In this document: positions 19,908-28,656 of the stretch, piece by piece
How positions within the stretch are numbered: position 1 is the first letter of the stretch
Layout: each line of letters starts with the position of its first letter
DNA from: Microbispora sp. NBC_01189
GTDB lineage: Bacteria > Actinomycetota > Actinomycetes > Streptosporangiales > Streptosporangiaceae
Assembly (NCBI RefSeq): GCF_036010665.1
Contig: NZ_CP108581.1
Span: 3,391,501-3,455,500, forward strand
Reading direction: 5' to 3'
DNA: 64,000 nucleotides
The notes under the pieces: model-generated
The model's input: only the letters and a program-made list of their open reading frames with translations
Database searches by the model: none
What the model was told of the DNA's origin: nothing
Position numbers and translations under genes: made by a program

Positions 19908-22151
19908 GTGGGTATGGGCCTGCTCCTGCCGCTCCGGAACCTCGCATTCGTCCGGGCGCCGAGGCCGGAGGATCCGCGCCTCGCGCTCGGCTTCGGGCTG
20001 TCCGGAGCCTGCTGCCTGGTGGTCCCGTTGCTCGTGGGCCTGCTCACCGGCCATCCGGCCGGCGGCGCGACGGTCGGGCTCGGCGCGTGGCTGGTGGCGG
20101 CGCGGGCCATCGTGAACCCCGCGAGCGTACGGACGCCGTACCTGTTCGGGGTGGTGGTCTCGGTCGGCGTGGGAACGTCGCTCGGGGTCCTGGTGTCGGG
20201 CAGCAGCTGGATGATGATCGGCGCCGCCTCGGCCCTGGCGGGGCTCGGCGGGCTGGTGCGGCCGATCGGCGTCACCCCGGCGCTCACGCTGCTGCTGACG
20301 GCCGCGAACCCGCTGCCGCTCGATCCTCTGCCACACACGGGCCTGCAGCTGCTCGGCGGGCTGCTGCCGGCCGTCCTGCTCACCCTGCCCTGGCCGTGGC
20401 GGCGTACCCGCCCGGCCATCACGGCGCTGAACGAGGTGGCCGCCACGCTGGCCGCGCTGGCGGAGGCGGTGCCCGGCCCCGGGCCGACCCGCGGGGCCGG
20501 CCCAGACGAGTGGGACGCGCGCCGCCGGGCGGTGGCGGACGCGCTCGCCGAGGTCGGCACGGCCCGGGCCCGGCGGCTGCGCGGCGAACGATCGCGGGCG
20601 GCGGACGACGTCGCGCTCGCGCTTCGCCGGGTGTTCCACGAGATCGTCGCGCTGCGCGGCCTGTGCGACACGCTGCGACGCCGGGCGCCCCGCGCGGTGG
20701 AGGAGGCCGGGATCGACGCCCTGACCGCGTCGCTCGCCGGCGCGCTGCGGGCGTACCTGGCCGACTGCCCTCCGCTGCGGGAACCGGTGGTCGACTTCGG
20801 CGCCCGGGTGGACCGGCTGCGCGAGCGGACCGCCGGTGGGGAGCGGGAGAAGGTCGTGCTCGTCCTGCTGCGTCAGGTCGCCCACAGCGTGGAGCGGATC
20901 CAGGCGGCGCTGGACGGGTCCGCCGCGCAGGCCCGCCGTCTCGGCGCACCCGGCTTCGGCGTTCCCGGCTTCGGCGTTCCCGGCTTCGGCGTTCCCGGGT
21001 TCGGCGTTCCCGGGTTCGGCGTTCCCGGGCTCGACGCCACCAGGGTCGACGCAGCCGCGCCCGGTCGCGCCGGGCTCGCCGGGCTCGCCGCGCCCCCGCC
21101 GCTCGCCTTCGACGACCCCCGGGTGCGGCACGCTCTGCGCGTCGTCCTCGGCACGGCCTTCGCCTCGGTGGTCATCGTGCTCTTCAAGCCGGCGTTCCCG
21201 CACTGGCTGGTCATCGCGGTGCTGGTCACCATCCAGCCGACGTACGGCGAGACGCGGGCGAGGGTCTGGGCGCGGGTGGGCGGCAGCACGGTCGGCGGGC
21301 TGGTCTCGGCCGCCGTGCTGCACCTCACGCCCGGCCACTGGGCGCTCGTGGCGCTGATCGGGGTTTCGGCCGCGCTGGCGTTCGGCCTGGCCCCGACCCA
21401 CCAGGCCTACTGGGCGACGTTCATGACGATGTGCGTGCTGCTGCTGCTCGACTTCCAGGTGCCGCAGACCGCGCGGATCGCCGAGTCACGGGTCGTCCTC
21501 ACCCTCGCGGGCGGGGCGATCGCGATCGCCTGCACGCGGTTGCTGTGGCCGCGCGGCGAGACACGGCGGCTCGCCGACCGGGTGGGCCGGATGCTCGGCT
21601 CGCACGCGGCGGCCGCCCGCGCGCTGGCCCAGCTGGCGCGGGGGAGGACGGGCGCCGAACGGGCCGAGGACCGGATCAGGAAGGCCGGGGTGGACGCCGA
21701 GACGGTCGCGGGCGCGCTCGGCTACATCGCGCGGGAACCGGGCGGCGCCGCACCGGAGGCCGTCGGCGGGGCCCTCGACGCCGCGCAGCGGGTCCGCGAC
21801 GACCTGCTGACCATGGTCTCGCTGCTCCGGGACGAGCCGATCGGGGCGGGACCGGTCGCCGACGTGCTGGACGCCGTGGCCGGGCAGCTTCAGGCCGCCT
21901 CCCAGGCCGTGCAGGCGGGGGAGCCGTACGAGCCGGGCGCGGGCGTGAGCCGCGGGCTGGCCGACGACGCGATGTGGGTCGGCGCGCAGGCCGAGCGCCG
22001 GCTCGCCGAGCTGGAGTCGGCGCCGGAGGCCGCCGGATCGCGCCGTGCGCTCCTGCGGACCGCCGCCGCCGACCAGGCCCTGCGCTCGCTGGACGCCGAC
22101 GCCGTACGGCTGTGCGCCGCCGCGGGCGGCGCCTTCGCGGCCGTACGGTGA
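19908..22151 (+). CDS. FUSC-family (aromatic-acid-exporter-like) membrane protein with elastin-like linker
   Basis: 747 aa. Two blocks of membrane helices (about residues 25-165 and 405-545) flank a soluble helical region, the arrangement of FUSC/YccS-type transporters; the second block begins HALRVVLGTAFASVVIVLFKPAFPHWLVIAVLVTIQP. The middle linker contains VPGFG five times in tandem (about residues 347-375). The C-terminal ~200 residues are helical and cytoplasmic. The GTG at 19908 or the ATG at 19914 is the start; neither has a clear ribosome site. The substrate is unknown. Confidence 0.75.
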   Translation: MGMGLLLPLRNLAFVRAPRPEDPRLALGFGLSGACCLVVPLLVGLLTGHPAGGATVGLGAWLVAARAIVNPASVRTPYLFGVVVSVGVGTSLGVLVSGSSWMMIGAASALAGLGGLVRPIGVTPALTLLLTAANPLPLDPLPHTGLQLLGGLLPAVLLTLPWPWRRTRPAITALNEVAATLAALAEAVPGPGPTRGAGPDEWDARRRAVADALAEVGTARARRLRGERSRAADDVALALRRVFHEIVALRGLCDTLRRRAPRAVEEAGIDALTASLAGALRAYLADCPPLREPVVDFGARVDRLRERTAGGEREKVVLVLLRQVAHSVERIQAALDGSAAQARRLGAPGFGVPGFGVPGFGVPGFGVPGFGVPGLDATRVDAAAPGRAGLAGLAAPPPLAFDDPRVRHALRVVLGTAFASVVIVLFKPAFPHWLVIAVLVTIQPTYGETRARVWARVGGSTVGGLVSAAVLHLTPGHWALVALIGVSAALAFGLAPTHQAYWATFMTMCVLLLLDFQVPQTARIAESRVVLTLAGGAIAIACTRLLWPRGETRRLADRVGRMLGSHAAAARALAQLARGRTGAERAEDRIRKAGVDAETVAGALGYIAREPGGAAPEAVGGALDAAQRVRDDLLTMVSLLRDEPIGAGPVADVLDAVAGQLQAASQAVQAGEPYEPGAGVSRGLADDAMWVGAQAERRLAELESAPEAAGSRRALLRTAAADQALRSLDADAVRLCAAAGGAFAAVR
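20949..21038 (+). repeat. 15-bp tandem repeat encoding VPGFG pentapeptides
   Basis: CCCGGCTTCGGCGTT recurs five times with at most one change, followed by a sixth diverged unit. It stays in frame in the FUSC gene and encodes the elastin-type motif VPGXG with Phe as guest residue. Confidence 0.95.
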
Positions 22152-22157
22152 GGGGCG

Positions 22158-23381
22158 TCAGGTGGCGGCGGGCGGCATGCCGTCCTCGGCGTCGGCCGCC
22201 TCCACGTCCTCGCGGGAGATGCCGAGGAGATAGAGGATCGAGTCGAGGTAGGGCACGTTGACCGCGGTGTCGGCCGCCTGCCGGACGATCGGCTTGGCGT
22301 TGAACGCGATGCCGAGCCCGGCGACGGCGAACATGTCGAGGTCGTTGGCGCCGTCGCCGATCGCCACGGTCTGGCTCAGCGGGATGCCCGCCTCGGCGGC
22401 GAACCGCTCCAGCGCGCGGGCCTTGCCCGGCCGGTCGACGATCTCGCCGACGACCCGGCCGGTGAGCCGGCCGTCCACGACCTCCAGCGTGTTGGCGGCC
22501 GAGTAGTCGATGCCCAGGTCCGCCACGAGAGAGTCGGTGATCTGGGTGAAGCCGCCGCTGACGATCGCGAAGCGGTAGTCGAGCCGCTTGAGCGTGCGGA
22601 CCAGCGTGCGCGCGCCGGGGGTGAGGACGACCTCCTTGACGACCTTCTCGAAGACCTCCTCGGACAGGCCTTCGAGCAGAGCGACCCGCCTGACCAGCGA
22701 CTCGGCGAAGTCGAGCTCGCCCCGCATGGCCTCGTCGGTCACCCGGGCGACCTCGTCGAGGCACCCGGCGTGCCGGGCCAGCAGCTCGATGACCTCGTTC
22801 TGGATCAACGTCGAGTCGACGTCCATCACGATGAGCCGCTTGGCGCGGCGGTGCAGGCCGGTGCGCTGGACGGCCACGTCCACCTGCTGGGCGGCCGCCT
22901 CGGCGGCGAGCTCGGCCCGCATCGCCTGCGGATCCGCCCCCGAGACCGCGAGCTCGATGCAGGTGACCGGATAGCTCGACAGCCGTTCGATCCTGTCGAT
23001 GTTGGCGCCGCTCGCGGCGATCCGCCCGGAGATCCCCGCCATCGCGGCGGGCAGCAGCGGCGCGCCCAGGACGGTGACGTGCAGGCGTCCGCGCCGTCTC
23101 TTCTCCTTGGAGGTCGTGCCGGTGGCGATCTCCAGGTCCATGTCGAGATCGGCGGCCACCTGCTCGACGGCGGTCCACAGACCGCCGATGGTGCCTCCGG
23201 TGCCGGTGGGCGGCCCTCCGGCGTAGGCGACGAGCACGCCGAGGGTGAGACGGCCGCGGATGACGACCTGCTCCACATCGGCCACGACGACCGGGAACCC
23301 GGCCAGGACGGCGAACAGCCGGGAGGTGACGCCCGGGCGATCCGGACCGGTCAGCGTGATCAGGAGCGTGCGCTGGTTCAC
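22158..23381 (-). CDS. serB: Phosphoserine phosphatase with N-terminal ACT domains
   Basis: 407 aa. It catalyses the last step of serine synthesis. Residues 1-175 form two ACT-like domains (TLLITLTGPDRPGVTSRLF; LHVTVLGAPLLPAAMAGISG), as in actinobacterial SerB, which bind amino acids. The HAD domain follows: MDVDSTLIQNEVIELLA (nucleophile and acid Asp), VSGGFTQI (motif II Ser), Lys near KARALERFA and AIGDGANDLDM (motif IV). The GTG start lacks a strong ribosome site. It is divergent from the olsBA-like pair and convergent with the FUSC gene, the stops being only 6 bp apart. Confidence 0.94.
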   Translation of the reverse strand: MNQRTLLITLTGPDRPGVTSRLFAVLAGFPVVVADVEQVVIRGRLTLGVLVAYAGGPPTGTGGTIGGLWTAVEQVAADLDMDLEIATGTTSKEKRRRGRLHVTVLGAPLLPAAMAGISGRIAASGANIDRIERLSSYPVTCIELAVSGADPQAMRAELAAEAAAQQVDVAVQRTGLHRRAKRLIVMDVDSTLIQNEVIELLARHAGCLDEVARVTDEAMRGELDFAESLVRRVALLEGLSEEVFEKVVKEVVLTPGARTLVRTLKRLDYRFAIVSGGFTQITDSLVADLGIDYSAANTLEVVDGRLTGRVVGEIVDRPGKARALERFAAEAGIPLSQTVAIGDGANDLDMFAVAGLGIAFNAKPIVRQAADTAVNVPYLDSILYLLGISREDVEAADAEDGMPPAAT

Positions 23382-23529
23382 GTTGTTTGAGGTTACTGTG
23401 CGGCTTGTCGTGGCCGCGCACGAGGTTCACAATGCGGACGCCTTCGTGCCCCCGGCCTGAGGCGCCGGCGTCATTTCCGCATGTCGTCATGGTGATGGGC
23501 GCTTGCCCCGAGGAAGGACGTGACGACTT

Positions 23530-24300
23530 ATGACGATCTCCCTTGGCCCCGGGCCCCTCATGCCCGGCTCTCTGCGGACCGGCCCCCGCGAAGGCCATGA
23601 CGCCGGCCGCTACACCGTGCGCCTCGCCGAGAGCGCCGCCGACGTCCGCGCCGCCCAGCGGCTGCGTCACGAGGTCTTCGCCGTCGAGATGGGCGCCCGG
23701 CTCGACTCGCCGCTGAACGGTCATGACGCGGACCGGTTCGACGCGTACTGCGACCATCTCCTCGTCCGCGAGGGGGACACCGTGGTCGGCACCTACCGCC
23801 TGCTGCCGCCCGGCCGCTCCGACCGGCTCTACTCGGAGACCGAGTTCGACCTCGGGGGGCTGAAGGGCCTGCGCGGCGGCCTGGTCGAGGCGGGGCGCAC
23901 CTGCGTGCATCCCGAGCACCGCGGCGGGGCGGTCGTCGCGCTGATGTGGGCGGGGATCGCCCGCTATCTGGCCGATCACGGCCATACCTGGCTGGCGGGC
24001 TGCTGCTCGGTGCCGCTCGACGACGGCGGCGTGATCGCCGCGGGGGTGGTCGACCGGGTGCCGCTCGGGCCGGAGAAGTACCGGGTGACCCCGCGCACGC
24101 CCTGGCGCGACGCCGGTGTGCCCCGGCCCGACCGGTTCGTGCTGCCGTCGCTGCTGCGCGGATATCTACGGCTCGGCGCCTGGATCTGCGGAGCGCCCGC
24201 GTACGACCCGGACTTCGGCACGGCGGACTTCTTCGTGCTGCTCTCGCTGGCCGAGATCGACCCGCGCTACCTGCGGCACTTCCTGGGAGAGACGCGGTGA
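23530..24300 (+). CDS. OlsB-like N-acyltransferase (GNAT, ornithine lipid synthesis)
   Basis: 256 aa. It contains the Acetyltransf_5-type core: RLRHEVFAVEMGA, DAYCDHLLVREGDTVVGTYRLL, VEAGRTCVHPEHRGG and MWAGIARYLADHGHTWLAGCCSVPL. These are the family marks of OlsB, which attaches a 3-hydroxyacyl chain from ACP to ornithine. Direct coupling (GTGA) to an OlsA-like acyltransferase supports this pathway. GGAAGGACG is present but about 13 bases before the ATG. A related acyl-homoserine-lactone-like or hemolysin-type N-acyltransferase remains possible. Confidence 0.78.
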   Translation: MTISLGPGPLMPGSLRTGPREGHDAGRYTVRLAESAADVRAAQRLRHEVFAVEMGARLDSPLNGHDADRFDAYCDHLLVREGDTVVGTYRLLPPGRSDRLYSETEFDLGGLKGLRGGLVEAGRTCVHPEHRGGAVVALMWAGIARYLADHGHTWLAGCCSVPLDDGGVIAAGVVDRVPLGPEKYRVTPRTPWRDAGVPRPDRFVLPSLLRGYLRLGAWICGAPAYDPDFGTADFFVLLSLAEIDPRYLRHFLGETR

Positions 24301-25295
24301 GCGCGGTCACGCCCCTGCCGCCCGCCCCCTCGCCGCCCGCCTCGGGGGCCCTTGAGCGCTCGGTCTGGCTGCCCGTGTCGTCCTGCGCGACCGCCGCGTG
24401 CCTGCGGGCGCAGACGCGTACGGCCGGGCCGCTGCGGCGGGCCGCCCGGATCGCGGGCGCGCTCGCGGTCCTCGCCGCCGGCCTGCCGGTCGCGCTCGTG
24501 ATCGGCCGTACGGCCCGGCGGGGAACGGCCGTGGCCCGCTGGTCGCGCCTGTTCCTGCGGGCCCTCGGCATCAGGGTGGTGACCCGCCGCGGGTTCTCCT
24601 GCCTCGGAGGTTCCGCCCGGGCGCGGGCCGTACGCGACGACGACGGCCCGGCCCTGCTCGTCGGCAACCACGTCTCCTGGCTCGATCCCCTGGTGATGGC
24701 CGCGACCCTCCCCTGCCGTCCGCTGGCCAAGGCGGAGGTGGGCAGGTGGCCGGTGGTCCGCACTCTGGCCGCCGGCGGCGGCGCGCTGTTCGTCGACAGG
24801 GACGCGTTGTCCACCCTGCCGCGGGTCGTCGCGGACATGACCGCCGCGCTGGGCCGCGGCGAGAGCGTCGCGGCGTTCCCGGAGGGCACCACCTGGTGCG
24901 GCCGGGAGATGGGACGCTTCCGCCCGGCCGTCTTCCAGGCCGCGCTCGACGCGGGAGTGCCCGTACGGCCGGTCGCGCTGCGCTTCGTGGAGGGCGCGGG
25001 CGAGTGGGCCACGCCGTCCACCCGGCCGTCGTTCGTCGGCGACGACACCCTGGTCGCCTCGCTCCTGCGCATCGTCGCGACCCGCGATCTGGTCGTGGAG
25101 GTGACCGTCTTCCCCGGCGTACGCCTGGAGCAGCCGGCCCCGCGCGGCCTCCATCAGGCGGACGCGCGTGGCGAGCCGGGGCAGGGCGAACGGCCCCGGC
25201 CGGGCGCGGCGCGGGCGGCACTGGCCAGGATCGCCGAGGCCCAGGTCAGAACGGCACTCCTGCCGGACTCCGGCAGACCTGCCCTGGCCGCCTGA
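24297..25295 (+). CDS. OlsA-like 1-acyl-sn-glycerol-3-phosphate / lyso-ornithine-lipid acyltransferase
   Basis: 332 aa, GTG start overlapping the previous stop. One N-terminal membrane helix (about residues 48-68) precedes the PlsC domain: NHVSWLD (HX4D motif), a GGGALFVDRDALS block II and FPEGTTW (block III), with VPVRPVALRF. It would add the second acyl chain to lyso-ornithine lipid. The C-terminal 40 residues are Gly/Pro/Arg-rich and dispensable-looking. Together with the upstream gene it suggests phosphorus-free membrane lipids made under phosphate limitation; no PHO box was identified. Confidence 0.8.
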   Translation: MSAVTPLPPAPSPPASGALERSVWLPVSSCATAACLRAQTRTAGPLRRAARIAGALAVLAAGLPVALVIGRTARRGTAVARWSRLFLRALGIRVVTRRGFSCLGGSARARAVRDDDGPALLVGNHVSWLDPLVMAATLPCRPLAKAEVGRWPVVRTLAAGGGALFVDRDALSTLPRVVADMTAALGRGESVAAFPEGTTWCGREMGRFRPAVFQAALDAGVPVRPVALRFVEGAGEWATPSTRPSFVGDDTLVASLLRIVATRDLVVEVTVFPGVRLEQPAPRGLHQADARGEPGQGERPRPGAARAALARIAEAQVRTALLPDSGRPALAA

Positions 25296-25334
25296 GCCGA
25301 TCGCCGTAGCCGGGCGATGGTCTTCGGAATGGCG

Positions 25335-25364
25335 GACGCCCGCCTGCCGGGGCAGACGGGCGTC
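25335..25364. terminator. Bidirectional terminator between convergent genes
   Basis: GACGCCCG (25335-25342) pairs with CGGGCGTC (25357-25364), and the loop itself can form CTGCC/GGCAG. It serves the olsA-like gene on the plus strand and the secreted-protein gene on the minus strand. Confidence 0.6.
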
Positions 25365-25385
25365 GTGGGGCTCAGGACGACGAGA

Positions 25386-25946
25386 TCAGCGGGTGATCTT
25401 CGTCTTGACGGTCTTGAGGAAGTACCAGTGCTTGACGCCCAGTTCCTTCCAGGCGCGCCGGTTGAGGTCCTCGGCGCCGTTGGGGACGTCCCACTGGTCC
25501 ACACCGACGCGGGCGAGGGCCGTGCCACGGGCGCCCTTCTTCAGCTTGACGGTGATCGAGAACGAGACCGCGTCGTCGACCTCCAGCGCGCGGGGGATCA
25601 TGCACCAGAACCCGTCGGAGAAGAAGGCGCACTGCGTGCCCTTGGGAGCGCCGTAGTACACCTTGCTCTCGATGCCCTTGGGCAGCTGGCCGCCGACGAA
25701 GTACGTGTCGGCGAGGTGCGGGCCCCGGTTGACCGCACTGACGGTGTAGGTGATCCGCGAGCCGGCCTTGGCCTTCTTCGGGCCCTTCGCGGCCACGTAG
25801 AAGCTCGAGTACGGCTCCGCCTTGGCGGTCGCCGCGGCGGTGGACGCCGGGGCGGCCGAGGCCGCCGGGGCCGCGGCGAGGAACAGTGCCCCCGCGAGCG
25901 GTGCGGCCGTCGCGAGGCCGGCGATCTTCACGATCGGGTGACGCAT
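25386..25946 (-). CDS. Secreted DUF11-like protein, paralogue A
   Basis: 186 aa. A signal peptide (residues 1-31, ending AAPAASAA) precedes a beta-rich domain with AGSRITYTVSAVNRGPHLADTYFVGGQLPKGIE, the pattern of DUF11/CARDB-type Ig-like domains. Two Cys (near residues 107 and 116) probably form a disulphide. It ends KTVKTKITR. The next gene on the same strand has the same design and nearly the same ending, so they are tandem duplicates. A cell-surface or matrix role is inferred only from secretion and fold. Confidence 0.65.
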   Translation of the reverse strand: MRHPIVKIAGLATAAPLAGALFLAAAPAASAAPASTAAATAKAEPYSSFYVAAKGPKKAKAGSRITYTVSAVNRGPHLADTYFVGGQLPKGIESKVYYGAPKGTQCAFFSDGFWCMIPRALEVDDAVSFSITVKLKKGARGTALARVGVDQWDVPNGAEDLNRRAWKELGVKHWYFLKTVKTKITR

Positions 25947-26068
25947 GGGTGTGTGTCTCCTGAGGACGATGGGGGGAAATGGATGTTCCCCCGCAATAGG
26001 GGAAATTTTGTACCATCACCCCACATCATCCGTAAAGATCTTTATCGTGAAGATTGCAGATCCGATTG

Positions 26069-26671
26069 TCAGCGGGTGATTGTGCTCTTCGTCTTCACCC
26101 AGCTGATGCTGCCGCCGAACTCGTTGAGCAGTTGCTTGGGATCGGTGTTGAGTGACGTGTCGGTCACGGCTCCGCCGAAATAGCCGTAGAGCTTGCCCCG
26201 CGCGGATCCGCTCACCCAGGCTTTGGCCCAGAACGTGTAACTCCTCCCCTTCTTCAGACCGGGCAGCACGCAGAGCGCCCGGATTCGTTCCCGGGTGCAC
26301 CGCTCGTTGTAGCGAGAACCCTGCGGAACGTAAATTCGGGCCTTGGTGACGTTCTTGGGGAACTTCGCGGCCAGGAAGATCTCGTCCGTCCTGGTCTTGA
26401 GCTTGTTGACGAGGGTGACCTTGAAGGACACCACCCCGCCCGCCCTGACCCGGTAGGGATAGCTCACCTTGATGGAGACCGGGGCGGCGGCGGCCGCGGT
26501 GGTGGCCGAGCTGGTGCCCGCGCTGGTGCTCGTGGTGCCGGCCGCCCGCGCCACCGTGGGCGCCATGGACGGAGCGGACGCCGACGCGGCGACGGGGGCG
26601 GAGACCACCAGTGCTCCGGCGGCCAGTGATGCGACCAGCGACGTCGTCGACTTACGGATGAGTGTTCGCAT
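26069..26671 (-). CDS. Secreted DUF11-like protein, paralogue B
   Basis: 200 aa from the ATG at 26671; an in-frame ATG at 26713 ([15 protein letters not shown]) is a less likely start because the helix-rich signal peptide begins at MRTLIRKSTTSLVASL. After a Ser/Thr/Ala linker comes VSIKVSYPYRVRAGGVVSFKVTLVNKLKTRTDEIF, the same Ig-like pattern as paralogue A, with a Cys pair (CTRERIRALC) and the ending VKTKSTITR. The 122-bp gap between the two genes is AT-rich and holds the promoter for paralogue A. Confidence 0.65.
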   Translation of the reverse strand: MRTLIRKSTTSLVASLAAGALVVSAPVAASASAPSMAPTVARAAGTTSTSAGTSSATTAAAAAPVSIKVSYPYRVRAGGVVSFKVTLVNKLKTRTDEIFLAAKFPKNVTKARIYVPQGSRYNERCTRERIRALCVLPGLKKGRSYTFWAKAWVSGSARGKLYGYFGGAVTDTSLNTDPKQLLNEFGGSISWVKTKSTITR

Positions 26672-26712
26672 GCGATCAGCCTTGACCAACAAAATCTCAG
26701 ATTCGTCACGCA

Positions 26713-27873
26713 TCACAAAATGAGATGGCTGTCGCCGAACTCGTGCCACAGGTAGCCCTCCCGCAACGCCTCCTCGTACGCGCCGGCCAGCATCCCGGTC
26801 CCGGTGATCGCCGACAGCATCATCAGGTGACTCGAACGCGGCTCGTGCAGGCCGGTGATGAGCCCGTCCACCGCGCGGACGCCTTCCGCCGGGGTGACCA
26901 CATGGGAGGTCCACCCCGAGAGCGCCCGCACCCCGCCGCCGTCCGGCCACGGCTCCCCCAGGTGCGGCCCGGCGACCGGAGGCCGCGCCGCCGTCTCCAG
27001 AGCGCGTACGACCGTCGTGCCGACGGCGATCACCCGGCCCCCGTGCGCGCGGGTGAGGTTCGCCAGCAGGGCCGTACGCGCGGAGACCGAGAACCACTCC
27101 GGATAGGGCGGTTCGTCCTTCTCCGGAGACGCGACGCCGGTGTGCAGCGTGATCGGCGCGACGCCGATGCCCCGGCTGACCAGCGCGGTCACGAGTTCCG
27201 GGGTGAACGGACGGCCCGCGCTCGGCATCTCCGCGCTGCCGGGCTCGACCCCGAAGACCGTCTGGTAGTCGGCGAGCGGCCAGTCGCGCCGCACGTAGCC
27301 GTACCGGATCGGCACGCCGTGCGCGGCGAGGTAGGAGAGCACGTCGCGGTCCAGGCGGGCCCGCCACAGCCGCGCCGTCTCCCGCCCGGCCAGGCGCAGC
27401 GTGGCCCCTCCCGGTAGCGGCAGCCATTCCCCCGGTGCCGCGCCGAGATAGGGCTCCGTCGCCGTGGCCGTACGGCGGCGCAACTCCACCAGCCAGTCGC
27501 CGGACGCGAGCCGGCCCGAGAAGTGCACGGCCAGGCGGTCGAGCCGTACGGCCGCGGGCAGGGTGGCGGAGTCGTTCACCACGAGCAGGTCGCCCGGGGC
27601 CAGCAGCGACGGCAGGTCGGCGAAGACGTGATGGGTGACCTCACCGGTGTCGCGGCGGGAGACCAGCAGCCTGACCTCGTCGCGGCGCAGCCCGCGTGCC
27701 TCGGGCGGCTCACGGGCCTCCAGCGGCGCCGCGAGCGCGAACGTCAGCGAATCGCCCGACGCCCGCGGCCTGCCGGGCTCCCCGATCACCCCCGCCGGCC
27801 GGTTCCCACGCAGTGCCGCATCCCCGGTCGCCGCCCGCCCGTCGGCCCCCGCCGGCCCGCCGGTGCCGGTCAT
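26713..27873 (-). CDS. QueA-like SAM:tRNA ribosyltransferase-isomerase family protein
   Basis: 386 aa. Family marks are the early [37 protein letters not shown] (active-site region), [24 protein letters not shown] and the C-terminal [16 protein letters not shown] with [16 protein letters not shown]. QueA adds the epoxycyclopentane ring of queuosine in tRNA. No other queuosine gene is in the window, and actinobacterial homologues are often outside that pathway, so the substrate is uncertain. Its ATG overlaps the stop of the upstream SDR gene (ATGA). Confidence 0.83.
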   Translation of the reverse strand: MTGTGGPAGADGRAATGDAALRGNRPAGVIGEPGRPRASGDSLTFALAAPLEAREPPEARGLRRDEVRLLVSRRDTGEVTHHVFADLPSLLAPGDLLVVNDSATLPAAVRLDRLAVHFSGRLASGDWLVELRRRTATATEPYLGAAPGEWLPLPGGATLRLAGRETARLWRARLDRDVLSYLAAHGVPIRYGYVRRDWPLADYQTVFGVEPGSAEMPSAGRPFTPELVTALVSRGIGVAPITLHTGVASPEKDEPPYPEWFSVSARTALLANLTRAHGGRVIAVGTTVVRALETAARPPVAGPHLGEPWPDGGGVRALSGWTSHVVTPAEGVRAVDGLITGLHEPRSSHLMMLSAITGTGMLAGAYEEALREGYLWHEFGDSHLIL

Positions 27874-28532
27874 CGCAGGTCTCCGCGGGTGAAGCGGCCC
27901 GGCTCGGGGCGGTCGGCGACGAGGCGCAGCAGGGCCGGCGCCACGCTCTCCGGAGGCGGCGCCGTCCCGGCCTCCTCCTCGCCGACCGCCTCCGCCAGCA
28001 TGCGGGTCCGCATCTCGCCCGGGTCCACCCACCACACGGCGACGTCGGGCTCCTCGGCGGCGAGGACGTTGGAGACCTGGTCGAGGGCGGCCTTGGTCGC
28101 GCCGTACCCGCCCCAGCCCTCGTACGCCCCCACGGCGGCGTCGGAGGAGATGTTCACGATCGCGCCCCGCCGCTTGCGCAACGCGGGCAGCGTGGCCTGG
28201 ATCAGCGCCAGCGGCCCGATCACGTTCGTCTCGAACAGGGCCCGCAGGGCGGCCGGCGGATAGTCGGCGAGCCTGGGCAGCGGGGCCGGGCCGAGCCCGC
28301 TCGCGTTGTTGACGAGCAGGTCCAGCTCGGGGACGGCCTCGGCGAGCCGGGCCACGTGCGCGGGATCGGCGACGTCCCCGGGGATGGCCCGGGCGCCGAG
28401 GTCGAAGGCCGCGGACATCAGGTCCTCCTCGCCCCGCGCGGTGAGGAGGAGCGACCAGCCGTCGGCGGCGAGCGCTTTGGCGAGGGCCAGTCCCAGCCCT
28501 CGCGACGCTCCGGTGATGAGTGCCTGTCTCAT
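27870..28532 (-). CDS. Short-chain dehydrogenase/reductase
   Basis: 220 aa from the ATG at 28532. The Rossmann cofactor motif is [20 protein letters not shown] replaces the usual NNAG. A catalytic Ser (NISSD) and YGATK supply the SDR catalytic tetrad. [12 protein letters not shown] matches the PG-motif after the active site. The substrate cannot be told. It is coupled to the queA-like gene and divergent from the sensor kinase gene. Confidence 0.85.
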   Translation of the reverse strand: MRQALITGASRGLGLALAKALAADGWSLLLTARGEEDLMSAAFDLGARAIPGDVADPAHVARLAEAVPELDLLVNNASGLGPAPLPRLADYPPAALRALFETNVIGPLALIQATLPALRKRRGAIVNISSDAAVGAYEGWGGYGATKAALDQVSNVLAAEEPDVAVWWVDPGEMRTRMLAEAVGEEEAGTAPPPESVAPALLRLVADRPEPGRFTRGDLR

Positions 28533-28656
28533 GCGCTTCACGCTAGGAAGCGGCAGGTCAGGCGGGCATCGGACCACGGCCCGGTACGGTTTCGGCAGTT
28601 GGCCCTAGGCCCACCGGCCGACGCGCGCCGGGCGCCGGGCGACCTACGCTGGGTGC

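Noticed and set aside
20949..21038. Short regular repeats that could suggest a CRISPR array.
   Set aside because: Units are 15 bp with no spacers and stay in frame in a coding sequence.
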